DNA of 64,000 nucleotides, from NCBI GenBank assembly GCA_964550435.1, contig CAZJZI010000007.1, positions 7,249-71,248 on the forward strand, given 5' to 3'. Below the pieces are notes generated by a model that saw only the letters and a list, made by a program, of their open reading frames with translations, was not told the DNA's origin and ran no database searches. Positions within the stretch are counted from its first letter, which is position 1; the number at the start of each line of letters is the position of its first letter. This stretch comes from UBA11400 sp964550435. GTDB taxonomy: Bacteria > Bacteroidota > Rhodothermia > Balneolales > HLUCCA01. A program made the position numbers and the translations under genes. Positions 52,646-61,307 of this stretch are shown here, piece after piece.

Positions 52646-55042
52646 ATGGCCAAGAAAAAACAGCTCTCCGATCCAGAAATCATGATTCCGGAATTGTTGA
52701 TTGAGGAATTTGACGCCTCCAATGAATATCAACTGCCGGTATTACCCCTGCGTGACACCCTGATATTTCCATATTCCATGTTCCCGATACTCGTGGGACG
52801 GGATACTAGTCTGGCTGCAGTTGAAGCAGCAATGATGGGAACACAATATATATTCCTACTTACCCAACGGGATCCCGATCAGGATGACCCTACGATCGAC
52901 GATCTTTACAAGTATGGAACAATCGCTAAGGTGATGCAAGTTCTTCGATTACCGAATAACCTGATGAAGGTTCTTGTGAGCGGAGTCACGGTCGGTAAGG
53001 TAAAGTCCGTTTCAACCAGTGAAGCTGGTTGGTTTGAATCCAAAGTCACGCCTGTTATCCTTCCGGATCCGAAAAGTAAACTCGTTTTCAAGACACTGAA
53101 TCGTCGAACTCGCGAGAAGTTTGAGAAGTTTGTGTTGATGAACAGCGAACTACCTGAAGAGGTCCTATTGGGATTCGATCCAGAATCTGATCCTGCCAAG
53201 CAGTTGTACTACATGGCTTCGTATCTGGATCTGGACCTGAAAGACCGTCAGAAATTGATTGAAAAGCGCACTATCGAGGAGCAATACAAGTTTTTCCTCA
53301 CACAACTGACCAGTGAGCTTGAGGTGATGGAAGTTTCCAATCGAATTACTGAGAAAGTCCACGAAGACATACAGGAATCTCAGAAGAAGTTTTTCATTCA
53401 AGAGCAAATCCGGGCACTTCAGGAAGAACTTGATCAGAATGACTTTGGCGATCCGGAGTTGATACGGCTCAAAGAGATTATTGATGGCCTTGTAATGAGC
53501 GTGGATGCCAAAGCAAAGGTGTTGGAAGAGCTTGATCGACTGAAGAAAACCCCTCAAATGTCGCCTGAGTATACTGTATCACGAAATTATATCGACTGGA
53601 TCATCTCATTGCCATGGGGTACCTACACTTCCGATAATCTGAATATCAAAGTGGTTGAAAGTGAACTTGAAAAAGATCATTTCGGACTTGAAAAGCCAAA
53701 AGAACGGATTTTAGAATATATAGCAGTCCTAAATCTTGTGAAGTCGATCAAGAGTCAGATTTTGTGTTTTGTTGGACCTCCGGGTACCGGAAAAACATCG
53801 TTGGCAAAATCAATTGCTGATGCTCTTGGACGAAAAATGGTGCGAATTGCCCTGGGTGGGGTGAATGATGAAGCTGAAATTCGTGGGCATCGTAAGACGT
53901 ACATTGGATCTATGCCAGGTCGTATCATCCAGGGAATCAAAAAGGCGGGATCTATGAATCCAGTTATTATTCTGGATGAAATTGACAAACTGAGTCATGA
54001 TTTCCGGGGTGATCCCTCATCAGCTGTGCTTGAGGTTTTGGATCCGGAGCAAAACGACACGTTTAATGATCATTACCTGGACCTGGATTTTGACTTATCT
54101 CAGGTCATGTTCATTACAACTGCAAATGTTGCCAGCCAGATTCAGCCAGCACTGCTTGACCGAATGGAGATAATCAACCTTCCAGGATATCTTGAGCATG
54201 ATAAATTGGAGATTGCCCGTCGCCATCTGCTTCCAAAATTGTATGTTTCGCATGGACTTAATCCGGATAAAATTACAATTACTGACGAGGCTATCATGCG
54301 TGTCATACGTAGTTACACGGGTGAAGCTGGGGTACGTCAACTTGAGCAACAATTGGCTTCGGTTTGTCGAAAACTTGCTCGTATTCAGGTAAATAAGAAA
54401 GCCGAAGGTAAACGAGTAAGTAAGATCAATGTCGACGAGAAGAAAGTAGTTGAATTACTTGGCGTTGAGCGTTACAGGGATCGGGAACTGGATAAAGTCG
54501 ACAAGATAGGTTCTATTAACGGGCTTGCATGGACTTCGACAGGTGGTTCTATTCTTCAAATCGATGTAGCGGCAGTTAAAGGGAAGTCCAAGTTTACACT
54601 CACCGGACAACTGGGCGATGTGATGAAAGAATCGGCTCATGCTGCATTGACTTATATACGGTCCAATGCAGATCGGTTTGGTATTGATGATACTTACTTT
54701 GAGTCACATGAATTTCACCTGCATATTCCGGAGGGAGCCATTCCAAAGGATGGTCCGAGTGCCGGACTGGCGATGGCTCTTGCGATTTTGTCATTATTGA
54801 CCGGACGACCGATACGGCACGATATCGCGCTTACCGGTGAGATCACAATCCGTGGCGAAGTATATGCTATTGGTGGATTAAATGAGAAATTGCTAGCTGC
54901 ACAGCGAAACCGGATTTCAAAAGTCATTATTCCATCGGATAATGTGAAGGATTTGGCTGATATTCCTGAAAAAGTGAAACAAGGGCTCGAAATTATTTCC
55001 GTATCGACAGTTGATGACGCGTTAGAACATATTTTTATATAG
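52646..55042 (+). CDS. lon: ATP-dependent protease Lon
   Basis: A 798-residue LonA protease. The LON substrate-binding domain lies at about 30-230 (LPVLPLRDTLIFPYSMFPILVGR). The AAA+ module has Walker A FVGPPGTGKTSLAKSIADALG and a GGVNDEAEIRGHRKTYIGSMPGRI segment. The protease ends with catalytic Ser in GAIPKDGPSAGLAMA and Lys in GGLNEKLLAAQR. ATG 52646 fits the family start; an ATG at 52601 would add 15 residues. It degrades misfolded and regulatory proteins. Confidence 0.95.
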   Translation: MAKKKQLSDPEIMIPELLIEEFDASNEYQLPVLPLRDTLIFPYSMFPILVGRDTSLAAVEAAMMGTQYIFLLTQRDPDQDDPTIDDLYKYGTIAKVMQVLRLPNNLMKVLVSGVTVGKVKSVSTSEAGWFESKVTPVILPDPKSKLVFKTLNRRTREKFEKFVLMNSELPEEVLLGFDPESDPAKQLYYMASYLDLDLKDRQKLIEKRTIEEQYKFFLTQLTSELEVMEVSNRITEKVHEDIQESQKKFFIQEQIRALQEELDQNDFGDPELIRLKEIIDGLVMSVDAKAKVLEELDRLKKTPQMSPEYTVSRNYIDWIISLPWGTYTSDNLNIKVVESELEKDHFGLEKPKERILEYIAVLNLVKSIKSQILCFVGPPGTGKTSLAKSIADALGRKMVRIALGGVNDEAEIRGHRKTYIGSMPGRIIQGIKKAGSMNPVIILDEIDKLSHDFRGDPSSAVLEVLDPEQNDTFNDHYLDLDFDLSQVMFITTANVASQIQPALLDRMEIINLPGYLEHDKLEIARRHLLPKLYVSHGLNPDKITITDEAIMRVIRSYTGEAGVRQLEQQLASVCRKLARIQVNKKAEGKRVSKINVDEKKVVELLGVERYRDRELDKVDKIGSINGLAWTSTGGSILQIDVAAVKGKSKFTLTGQLGDVMKESAHAALTYIRSNADRFGIDDTYFESHEFHLHIPEGAIPKDGPSAGLAMALAILSLLTGRPIRHDIALTGEITIRGEVYAIGGLNEKLLAAQRNRISKVIIPSDNVKDLADIPEKVKQGLEIISVSTVDDALEHIFI

Positions 55043-55100
55043 GCTCAACTGCGTTGAGCGTTTGTACCATCAGAATGGCGTTGGTGGTCGTTACGCGACC
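55043..55100. repeat. Mini-hairpins downstream of lon
   Basis: GCTCAAC-TGC-GTTGAGC (55043-55059) is a perfect 7-bp stem starting right after the lon stop. GGTCGT-TAC-GCGACC (55086-55100) has one T-G pair. Both have 3-base loops. Confidence 0.75.
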
Positions 55101-55146
55101 GTTGGAGCTTCGCGGTTGGGTTCTTCGTGAGACAAAGAATTTGTAC

Positions 55147-55177
55147 TTTGATTGGGGCGGGAAATCCCGTAATATTG
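55147..55177 (+). promoter_or_regulatory. Predicted SRP RNA promoter
   Basis: TTTG (55147-55150), 19 bases, then TAATATTG (55170-55177, one mismatch to TAnnTTTG). It ends six to eight bases before the RNA start, as expected for the Bacteroidota primary sigma factor. Confidence 0.72.
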
Positions 55178-55182
55178 GAGTC

Positions 55183-55285
55183 TAGGGGTAAGTCTCTTAC
55201 GACCAGCTCCCTCTGAACTCCGCCAGGACCGGAAGGTAGCAACGGTAAGAGGTTGTAGCGGTGCGATAGGAGTCGCTTACCCCTA
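55183..55285 (+). ncRNA. ffs: Small bacterial signal recognition particle RNA (4.5S)
   Basis: About 103 nt. The ends TAGGGGTAAG and CTTACCCCTA pair perfectly over 10 bp. The conserved Ffh-binding apex reads CAGGACCGGAAGGTAGCAACGG (in two pieces here: CAGGACCGGAAG then GTAGCAACGG) at 55224-55245. There is no Alu domain, as in the small SRP RNA of Gram-negative bacteria. Seven Ts follow the closing stem and serve as terminator. Confidence 0.95.
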
Positions 55286-55292
55286 TTTTTTT
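55276..55292 (+). terminator. T-tract terminator of SRP RNA
   Basis: The closing helix of the RNA runs straight into a run of seven T. Confidence 0.8.
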
Positions 55293-55293
55293 A

Positions 55294-55443
55294 TGCAGCT
55301 TTACTGTGTTTGGGTGACTTTGTCACGGGTGTGCTCGTTTCACGAGCGTTTGTGCAGCTTCACTGCGGAGGGCTTTACATTTCTCGCACAGCAAAGCTGT
55401 ACCTACGAATGCGCAAGCATTCCCCACCGATTTGCTTAGCAAA
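55294..55443. repeat. Dense mini-hairpin cluster after SRP RNA
   Basis: Consecutive small stems: GTGAC-TTT-GTCAC (55314-55326), GCTCGT-TTC-ACGAGC (55333-55347), ACAGC-AAA-GCTGT (55388-55400), GAATGC-GCAA-GCATTC (55407-55422) and TTTGC-TTA-GCAAA (55431-55443). Two imperfect ones (GCAGC-TTT-ACTGT and GCAGC-TTC-ACTGC) lie between. The cluster ends three bases before the stop of the minus-strand permease gene. Confidence 0.85.
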
Positions 55444-55445
55444 CC

Positions 55446-57854
55446 CTATTCATACCTCAGACTTTCGATGGGATTCCTGCTTGCAGCTTTTACGGTCTGC
55501 AATGAAACAGTCACAAACGCGATAACTAATGTGATAATGAAAGTGACCACCAATGCAATGACGCTAACTTCTACCCGATAAGCAAAATTCTCCAGCCATT
55601 CATTCATTAGCCAGTAGACGAGCGGAAGTGCGATCACATTTGCGATGAGTACAAGACGGATAAACTCGCTGGAAAGGAGCAGAACAATGTTCGAAACTGA
55701 CGCTCCCAGTACTTTTCTGATTCCAATGGTCTTGGATTTACGCTGTGTACTGTAAGATGCCAGCCCAAAGAGTCCGATACAAGAAATGATGATGCTAATC
55801 AGGCTAAAGAATCCAGAGACTTCGGCCAGCCGCTCTTCGTTTTCATACTGCTCACGGAGTCTGGTATCCAAATAAAAGTATTCAAACGGACGTGTAGGGT
55901 CCAGCTCTTCCCATTTTTCTTGAAGGTAGGCCAGTATCTCGCTATGGTCATTGCCGGCCAGTTTTACTCCCAAATAACTGATGTGAGTAGGGAAAAACGG
56001 TGGCATCTCGATAACTAAAGGCTCGATTTGTTTTCTTAAATCCGAGAAATTGAAATTTTTCACCACACCAATAACCCGTTTACTGCGTCCATCACGGCGA
56101 ATTTCACGTCCGAGTGCCTGATCCGGTGTACCCCATCCAGCTAATGCAATAAGTGCTTCATTTACGACTAATCCGTCAGTTGCATCCGTTCCGAAATCTC
56201 TATTGAAAAATCTTCCTGCGGCTAACTCCAATCCAAATGTTTTCTCAGCATCGTAGGTGATGTAGTAAAATGGCAATGTCTCACTGTCACCACCTTTATA
56301 TCCCTCAAGCTGGTAAGCATAAGTACTGAAGTCATTGCCAATAATCGAGCTGATACCAGTAGCAGATATCACCTGCGGATTGTTGGTTACTTGCTCGTGG
56401 TACGTGTCGAAATAGAATATCAATCTCGTGAATGCTGTTGGAATCATGACCACGTGTTCATGATCAAATCCGAGCCTCTGATTTCGTAATAACTCAATTT
56501 GATTAAAAACGGTCCATGTTCCGGCAATGAGCATAGATGCAACAGCAAATTGTACAACCACTAGTCCATTACTGACTCGCATGGATGAACTTTTGCCTGG
56601 TGTTCCGGTTTTGAACAACGTCATTGGAGACCATGATGACATCACAAGAGCCGGATAAATTCCTGCGACCAGTGTAACACACAGGACTAGACTGGTTGCG
56701 AATAGCCAGAAGTTCAGATCCAGGAGACTCTGGATTGTCAATAATTTGCCTGTGATGTCATTGAAAACGGGTAGTAATGCTATGATTAGTAGAACCGCAA
56801 CTAGCAGCGACACAACACTTATGAGTAACGCTTCAACCAAATGTTGCATGATAAGTTGTTTGCGATCTGCGCCAAGTACCTTTCGAACTCCTACTTCACG
56901 AGAGCGTCCCATTGAACTTGCCAGTGACAAATTGATGAAATTTACACTTGCTATCAGCAGAATAAATAATCCAACATAAGAGACGATGAGGATATACTGG
57001 CGTGAACTGACAACCCCGATTTCACCCGATAGATTAGAGTTTAATCGGATATCAAGGACAGGCTGAGATTCATAATATATGGGCGAAGCATCACGAGTAG
57101 GTTGGATATCGGCAGATAGAACTCTCAATGCCTGATCTAACTGAGCCCTGGAGACCCCGTCGCGCACCCGAACGTATGTCCAGACGATATTCCATATCCA
57201 ATCATCTGGAAGTCCATTGACGTAGAATCCGTTTGCCGACTCAAATGCACCCAGGATATCAAATTGGATGTGAGATGTAGCTGGAATAGGTTCAATTATA
57301 CCGGAAACTGTCAGATTGAATCGTCCTTCAACCCGGATTGTCTTTCCAATCGGATCATCATCACCGAAATAACGTCTGGCTGCTTCGGTTGTCATCACGA
57401 GCCCATCGGGAGAACGCAACGCCGTTTCGGCGTTTCCACGGACAAAATTCACGTCAAAAAGATCAAAAACTGTGCTATCGGCGAAGAAAAAACGGGTTTC
57501 ATTGAATTGTATGTCCTTCTCCTGGTAATTCAGTGAGATTTTCGGAGCTCGTTGATTGAAAAATCGGGTACCTGACTCTATCAGATTTGGATAATCACCT
57601 ATCAAACGTTCATGCAATGGAAATGGAGTCGTTGCTGCAGGTTCACTTTCATTTCCCATATCGGGCATCTGAACTATACGATATAACTGCTCTGGACTCT
57701 CGTTATGATGGTCATAACGAAGCTCATCTGAGACAAACAGATAAATCAGGAACAGGCAGCTTAACGCAACAGACAATCCAGTGATTTTAATCACAGAATA
57801 CATCCGTTCCTTCAAGATGCGACGAATAGCAAGACTCAGATACGAAATAAGCAT
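55446..57854 (-). CDS. FtsX/MacB-like ABC transporter permease
   Basis: An 802-residue inner-membrane permease with two MacB_PCD-FtsX halves. An N-terminal span (YSVIKITGLSVALSCLFLIYLF) is followed by a large periplasmic domain, then FtsX spans with GRSREVGVRKVLGADRKQLI. A second periplasmic domain and FtsX half carry RKSKTIGIRKVLGASVSNIVLLLS. Such permeases export lipoproteins, peptides or antibiotics together with a MacB-type ATPase and an MFP adaptor. Those partners lie divergently at 58166-60108, so the complex is split across two transcripts. Confidence 0.88.
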   Translation of the reverse strand: MLISYLSLAIRRILKERMYSVIKITGLSVALSCLFLIYLFVSDELRYDHHNESPEQLYRIVQMPDMGNESEPAATTPFPLHERLIGDYPNLIESGTRFFNQRAPKISLNYQEKDIQFNETRFFFADSTVFDLFDVNFVRGNAETALRSPDGLVMTTEAARRYFGDDDPIGKTIRVEGRFNLTVSGIIEPIPATSHIQFDILGAFESANGFYVNGLPDDWIWNIVWTYVRVRDGVSRAQLDQALRVLSADIQPTRDASPIYYESQPVLDIRLNSNLSGEIGVVSSRQYILIVSYVGLFILLIASVNFINLSLASSMGRSREVGVRKVLGADRKQLIMQHLVEALLISVVSLLVAVLLIIALLPVFNDITGKLLTIQSLLDLNFWLFATSLVLCVTLVAGIYPALVMSSWSPMTLFKTGTPGKSSSMRVSNGLVVVQFAVASMLIAGTWTVFNQIELLRNQRLGFDHEHVVMIPTAFTRLIFYFDTYHEQVTNNPQVISATGISSIIGNDFSTYAYQLEGYKGGDSETLPFYYITYDAEKTFGLELAAGRFFNRDFGTDATDGLVVNEALIALAGWGTPDQALGREIRRDGRSKRVIGVVKNFNFSDLRKQIEPLVIEMPPFFPTHISYLGVKLAGNDHSEILAYLQEKWEELDPTRPFEYFYLDTRLREQYENEERLAEVSGFFSLISIIISCIGLFGLASYSTQRKSKTIGIRKVLGASVSNIVLLLSSEFIRLVLIANVIALPLVYWLMNEWLENFAYRVEVSVIALVVTFIITLVIAFVTVSLQTVKAASRNPIESLRYE

Positions 57855-58165
57855 TAAATAACCCGATTCACGACATTAAATGACTATCCAACCTTTAACG
57901 ATATTCAGGGTTGCAACTCATTATCTTTTCAACATACAATGTGAGTGGGCTGAATATAATCAGCATTAACTTGTTTTTAAAGTATTGATTCTGTGAAAGT
58001 TGTGTTTTTTATCAAAAACAGAAGTTTAAAACTATTTTTGTAACGATTTGCCTTTCTAAGACTCTATCTAAGATAAGGTAAAGTGTATTAGTTTTGCTTA
58101 CAGTCAATTCTTCGTGTATGTTGGGTGAAGAATTTTAAAATACACTGACCGACAGCTTTATTATT
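57855..58165. other. 311-bp divergent intergenic region, no gene seen
   Basis: AT-rich spacer between the permease and adaptor genes. TAGTTTTG (58089-58096) fits a -7 box for the adaptor gene, but no -33 box lies at the right distance. No strong repeat or hairpin cluster is visible, unlike most other intergenic regions here. Confidence 0.5.
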
Positions 58166-59416
58166 ATGGATAGAAAAATAGAGAAGAAAAACCGAACCAC
58201 TCAAACAGTTCTGCTTGCAGTTATTGGCGGAATTGTGGTGATTTATCTGATTTATACGGCATTTACAGCCGGTTCAGGTCAGTCACTTAACGTTGATGGT
58301 TCCCGATTACAGATTGTTGAAGTTTCTCAGGGTGAGTTTCAGGAAGACATCACGGTTAACGGCTCGATTGTTCCGCAGAGATCCATTTTTCTTGATGCGG
58401 TAGAGGGTGGCAGGGTAGACCGTATTCTGGCTGAGCCTGGAGAGATAGTTCGTCAGGGTGACACTTTACTGGTACTGACAAACAACAACCTCCAGCTGGA
58501 TGTAATGAACCGGGAAGCTCAGATACTGGAACAAATCAATACTTCCAGAAATACTCGGCTTCAGTTGCTACAACGCCGATTATCCATCAGAAATGAACTC
58601 CTGACCAATCGTTCAGATCTGGAGGCCCGAAAACGGACTTACGATAGAGATCTGGCTCTGTTCAACAGGGGACTCGTATCAGAGGATGTATACATAGAAT
58701 CGCGTCGTTTATTCGATGAAGCACAAGCTCGTCTGAAATTATATGAAGAGCAGGTCTCACTGGATTCTGTTGACATTGAAAACCAACTAGAGCACATTGA
58801 TGCATCCATCGAAAACATGGAAAGAAATCTTGATCTTGTGGGGAGAATCACAGAGTTTCTAGTCATAAGAGCACCCATTAGCGGGCAATTAACCTCTTTG
58901 GATGCTGAAATCGGTGAGACCAAAGTGGTTGGGCAACGGTTAGGACAAATTGACGTGACAGATTCTTATAAAGTGCGTGCTGAGGTCGATGAAATCTATG
59001 TCTCGAAAGTGTTGACGGGTCAGACTGGTACTTTTGAATTTGATGGCCAATCATGGAATCTCATTGTGTCCCGTGTTTTTCCAGAAATACAGAACGGGCG
59101 ATTTGAAGTAGATCTTGATTTTATTGGTGAAGTTCCTGCCAATATCCGTCGGGGACAATCAGTACGTGTCAGGTTAGCCCTTAGCGAAATGACATCGGCT
59201 GTTTTGTTGGATCGAGGGGCTTTTTTTCAGGCAACCGGAGGCCAATGGATATTTGTTTTGAATGAATCTGGTGATCGGGCTGCTAAGAGGGACATCCGAA
59301 TTGGACAGCAAAATACTCGATTTTATAAGATTGACAGTGGTTTACAGCCAGGTGAACGAGTAATTATTTCAAGTTATTCTGATTTTGGCGACGCTACAGA
59401 GCTCAATATTCAATAG
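58166..59416 (+). CDS. HlyD/MFP periplasmic adaptor subunit
   Basis: A 416-residue protein with one N-terminal membrane anchor (VLLAVIGGIVVIYLIYTAF), a biotinyl-lipoyl-like half (VDRILAEPGEIVRQGDTLLVLTN), a coiled-coil hairpin at about 110-220, and the returning half (FLVIRAPISGQLTSLDAEIGETKVVGQ). It links the inner-membrane ABC permease to an outer-membrane channel. No TolC-like gene is in the window. The ATPase gene follows after 29 bases. Confidence 0.9.
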   Translation: MDRKIEKKNRTTQTVLLAVIGGIVVIYLIYTAFTAGSGQSLNVDGSRLQIVEVSQGEFQEDITVNGSIVPQRSIFLDAVEGGRVDRILAEPGEIVRQGDTLLVLTNNNLQLDVMNREAQILEQINTSRNTRLQLLQRRLSIRNELLTNRSDLEARKRTYDRDLALFNRGLVSEDVYIESRRLFDEAQARLKLYEEQVSLDSVDIENQLEHIDASIENMERNLDLVGRITEFLVIRAPISGQLTSLDAEIGETKVVGQRLGQIDVTDSYKVRAEVDEIYVSKVLTGQTGTFEFDGQSWNLIVSRVFPEIQNGRFEVDLDFIGEVPANIRRGQSVRVRLALSEMTSAVLLDRGAFFQATGGQWIFVLNESGDRAAKRDIRIGQQNTRFYKIDSGLQPGERVIISSYSDFGDATELNIQ

Positions 59417-59445
59417 AAATCTTTTAAACTAAAACGATCCGAACT

Positions 59446-60108
59446 ATGATTCAGACCGAAAATCTAACCAAGCTCTATACCACTGATGAATTAGAAACCA
59501 CTGCGTTGAACAATATCAGTCTTACGATAGATAACGGAGAGTTTGTTGCGATAATGGGTCCATCTGGTTGTGGTAAATCAACCTTATTGAACGTTTTGGG
59601 GCTTATTGACTCAGCAGATTTTGGGTCTTACAAGTTTCTCGGTACAGAAATAACCCGTTTGACGGAAAAAGAACGAAGTTTAATTCGTAAGCAGCATATT
59701 GGATTCATATTTCAGAGTTTTAATCTGATTGATGAATTGACTGTATTCGAGAATGTTGAACTACCACTTCAATATCAGGGCGTTTCAGCTGGTGATCGGA
59801 GGAAAATTGTGGATGAACTACTCGAAAGATTCGGGATTTCTCATCGATCTAAACATTATCCACAACAACTCTCCGGTGGACAACAACAGCGGGTGGCCAT
59901 TTGTCGCGCGATTGCTGGAAATCAAAAACTTATCTTTGCTGATGAACCGACTGGAAATCTCGACTCCCAAAACGGTAAAGAAGTTATGGGATTGTTATCC
60001 GACCTGAACAAATCCGGAACTACGGTGGTCATGGTAACCCACTCAGAAAATGACGCAAAGTACGCTAAACGGGTTATTCGGTTAAAGGATGGTCAATTGG
60101 TGGAGTAG
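59446..60108 (+). CDS. MacB/LolD-type ABC transporter ATP-binding protein
   Basis: A 220-residue ATPase with Walker A IMGPSGCGKSTLLNVLG, Q-loop GFIFQSFNLIDELTVFENVELPL, signature LSGGQQQRVAICRAIAG and Walker B LIFADEPTGNLDS. Spacing to the adaptor is 29 bases. It powers the divergently encoded FtsX-type permease. RRNGAGC heptamers (AGCAAGC, GGTGAGC, AGTGAGC) follow directly after the stop. Confidence 0.92.
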   Translation: MIQTENLTKLYTTDELETTALNNISLTIDNGEFVAIMGPSGCGKSTLLNVLGLIDSADFGSYKFLGTEITRLTEKERSLIRKQHIGFIFQSFNLIDELTVFENVELPLQYQGVSAGDRRKIVDELLERFGISHRSKHYPQQLSGGQQQRVAICRAIAGNQKLIFADEPTGNLDSQNGKEVMGLLSDLNKSGTTVVMVTHSENDAKYAKRVIRLKDGQLVE

Positions 60109-60262
60109 CAAGCGGTGAGCAGTGAGCGGTACCTGTCAACTTTCACTTGCGTCAGAAATGTTCTGAAATTCAACCATAGTACTTTGGTATGCTCGTTTAC
60201 ACCTTCACACAAGTGAAACTTGTAAATTTCTCCAAGATCGCCGCTTACGCGTCAAGCTATCT
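60109..60262. repeat. Heptamers and mini-hairpins after the ABC operon
   Basis: GGTGAGC/AGTGAGC heptamers (60113-60131) are followed by TCAGAA-ATG-TTCTGA (60152-60166) and ACAAGT-GAA-ACTTGT (60209-60223). Both are perfect 6-bp stems with 3-base loops. Confidence 0.72.
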
Positions 60263-60766
60263 TCACACGTAATAGTATTCATAAATTGAAACCATCCGAG
60301 CTACTGTTGGCCAATTGGCGAAAATATGAAGAGTAAAATAGGCGATTGGGACAAGATTGATCCATATGTTTGGGTTTGTGATCAGGAATCCATCCATCGA
60401 CGCGATCAGGAGTCCGGTAGCAGCCAAAAGTGCGGCTCCCTCGAACACGGCCAGACGTACCAAAAGTGCAGAACGGATATTTGCAATAATCACGTGAGCA
60501 TCCGTGTTTTGATCCGTTTTGAGAAACCGTTTGAACAACATCGATGAAACAGGGATAGCCAAGACCATGTATCCAAGGGCAAGGTAGGTCAGTAGAGTTG
60601 CATTACTTTCAACCGGAACGACCAAGTCAGGATTTCCGGCCTGATCAAAGTACAAAATGACCGAGAATAGGGTAAAAACGAGTACACCCATCAAAAAAGA
60701 CCCAAAAATGACGCGTAATCCCATCAAAACAGTGGAATCGATCGATTGGCGGATGGTTTCTTTCAT
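60263..60766 (-). CDS. Four-span membrane protein of unknown function
   Basis: A 167-residue protein with hydrophobic segments near residues 18-40, 60-80, 105-125 and 133-155 (IFGSFLMGVLVFTLFSVILYF; TLLTYLALGYMVLAIPVSSMLF; AVFEGAALLAATGLLIAS; NLVPIAYFTLHIFANWP). No motif links it to a known reaction. It stands alone between repeat-rich regions, convergent with the ABC ATPase gene. Confidence 0.65.
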   Translation of the reverse strand: MKETIRQSIDSTVLMGLRVIFGSFLMGVLVFTLFSVILYFDQAGNPDLVVPVESNATLLTYLALGYMVLAIPVSSMLFKRFLKTDQNTDAHVIIANIRSALLVRLAVFEGAALLAATGLLIASMDGFLITNPNIWINLVPIAYFTLHIFANWPTVARMVSIYEYYYV

Positions 60767-60858
60767 TGGATTATGGTTGTGATTGCGATTGATATAACAC
60801 TAAATATACGATTTTCTGAACACAGACGAGGGGGTGAGGGGCGAGGGATTAGAGAAAG

Positions 60859-60966
60859 TTGTTGACGCGAGTGAAAGTTGCTGACGCAAGAGAAAGACGC
60901 TGGAGCGTGTGAAAGTTGCTATCGCAAGAGAAGGACGCTTTCGCGTGTGAAAGTTGGCTTCGCCAA
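60859..60966 (+). repeat. Six-unit mini-hairpin array with 19-nt period
   Basis: Stems start at 60859 (imperfect), 60878, 60897, 60916, 60935 and 60954, exactly 19 bases apart. They alternate TTGC-N4-GCAA and ACGC-N4-GCGT with loops TGAC, TGGA, TATC, TTTC; the last is TTGGC-TTC-GCCAA. Seven-base purine spacers alternate GAGAARG and GTGAAAG. Loops vary while stems and spacers stay constant. Confidence 0.88.
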
Positions 60967-60988
60967 GAAAAAACTTGAAATTGCTCAC

Positions 60989-61092
60989 CCGCTTTACCGC
61001 TTTACCGCTTTACCGCTTTACCGCTTTACCGCTTGCCCGCTTGCCCGCTTGCCCGCTTGCCCGCTTGCCCGCTTGCCCGCTTGCCCGCTTTA
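60989..61092 (+). repeat. Octamer satellite CCGCTTTA/CCGCTTGC, 13 units
   Basis: Five CCGCTTTA, seven CCGCTTGC and one CCGCTTTA, without interruption. It ends 50 bases before the TPP riboswitch. Confidence 0.95.
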
Positions 61093-61142
61093 CAATCTGC
61101 AGGAAATGTGGTAATTTTGAACTTTCCAATCTTTGACAAACC

Positions 61143-61222
61143 AAGGTTGGGGGTGCTTGCGAAGCGGGCTGAGATCAAACCCCAAACACCTGATCCGGGT
61201 AATGCCGGCGAAGGGAAACCGG
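61143..61222 (+). promoter_or_regulatory. TPP riboswitch (THI box)
   Basis: The conserved core GCTGAGATCAAACCCC, ACCTGATCCGGGTAATGCC and GGCGAAGGGAAACC appear in the right order and spacing. GGTT (61145-61148) and AACC (61217-61220) close the outer stem. It lies about 85 bases before the receptor ATG, so thiamine diphosphate should repress the receptor. Confidence 0.95.
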
Positions 61223-61307
61223 TACCGTTCGACATTTAGTCGCGCGGTCTCATTTGTATAGCCATTCACGCAGCATCCCTGATGAACTCAACATCATACA
61301 GGGAATT

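Noticed and set aside
53020..53045. GGTTTGAATCC resembling a tRNA T-arm
   Set aside because: It lies inside lon in frame, and no acceptor stem or anticodon arm can be drawn.
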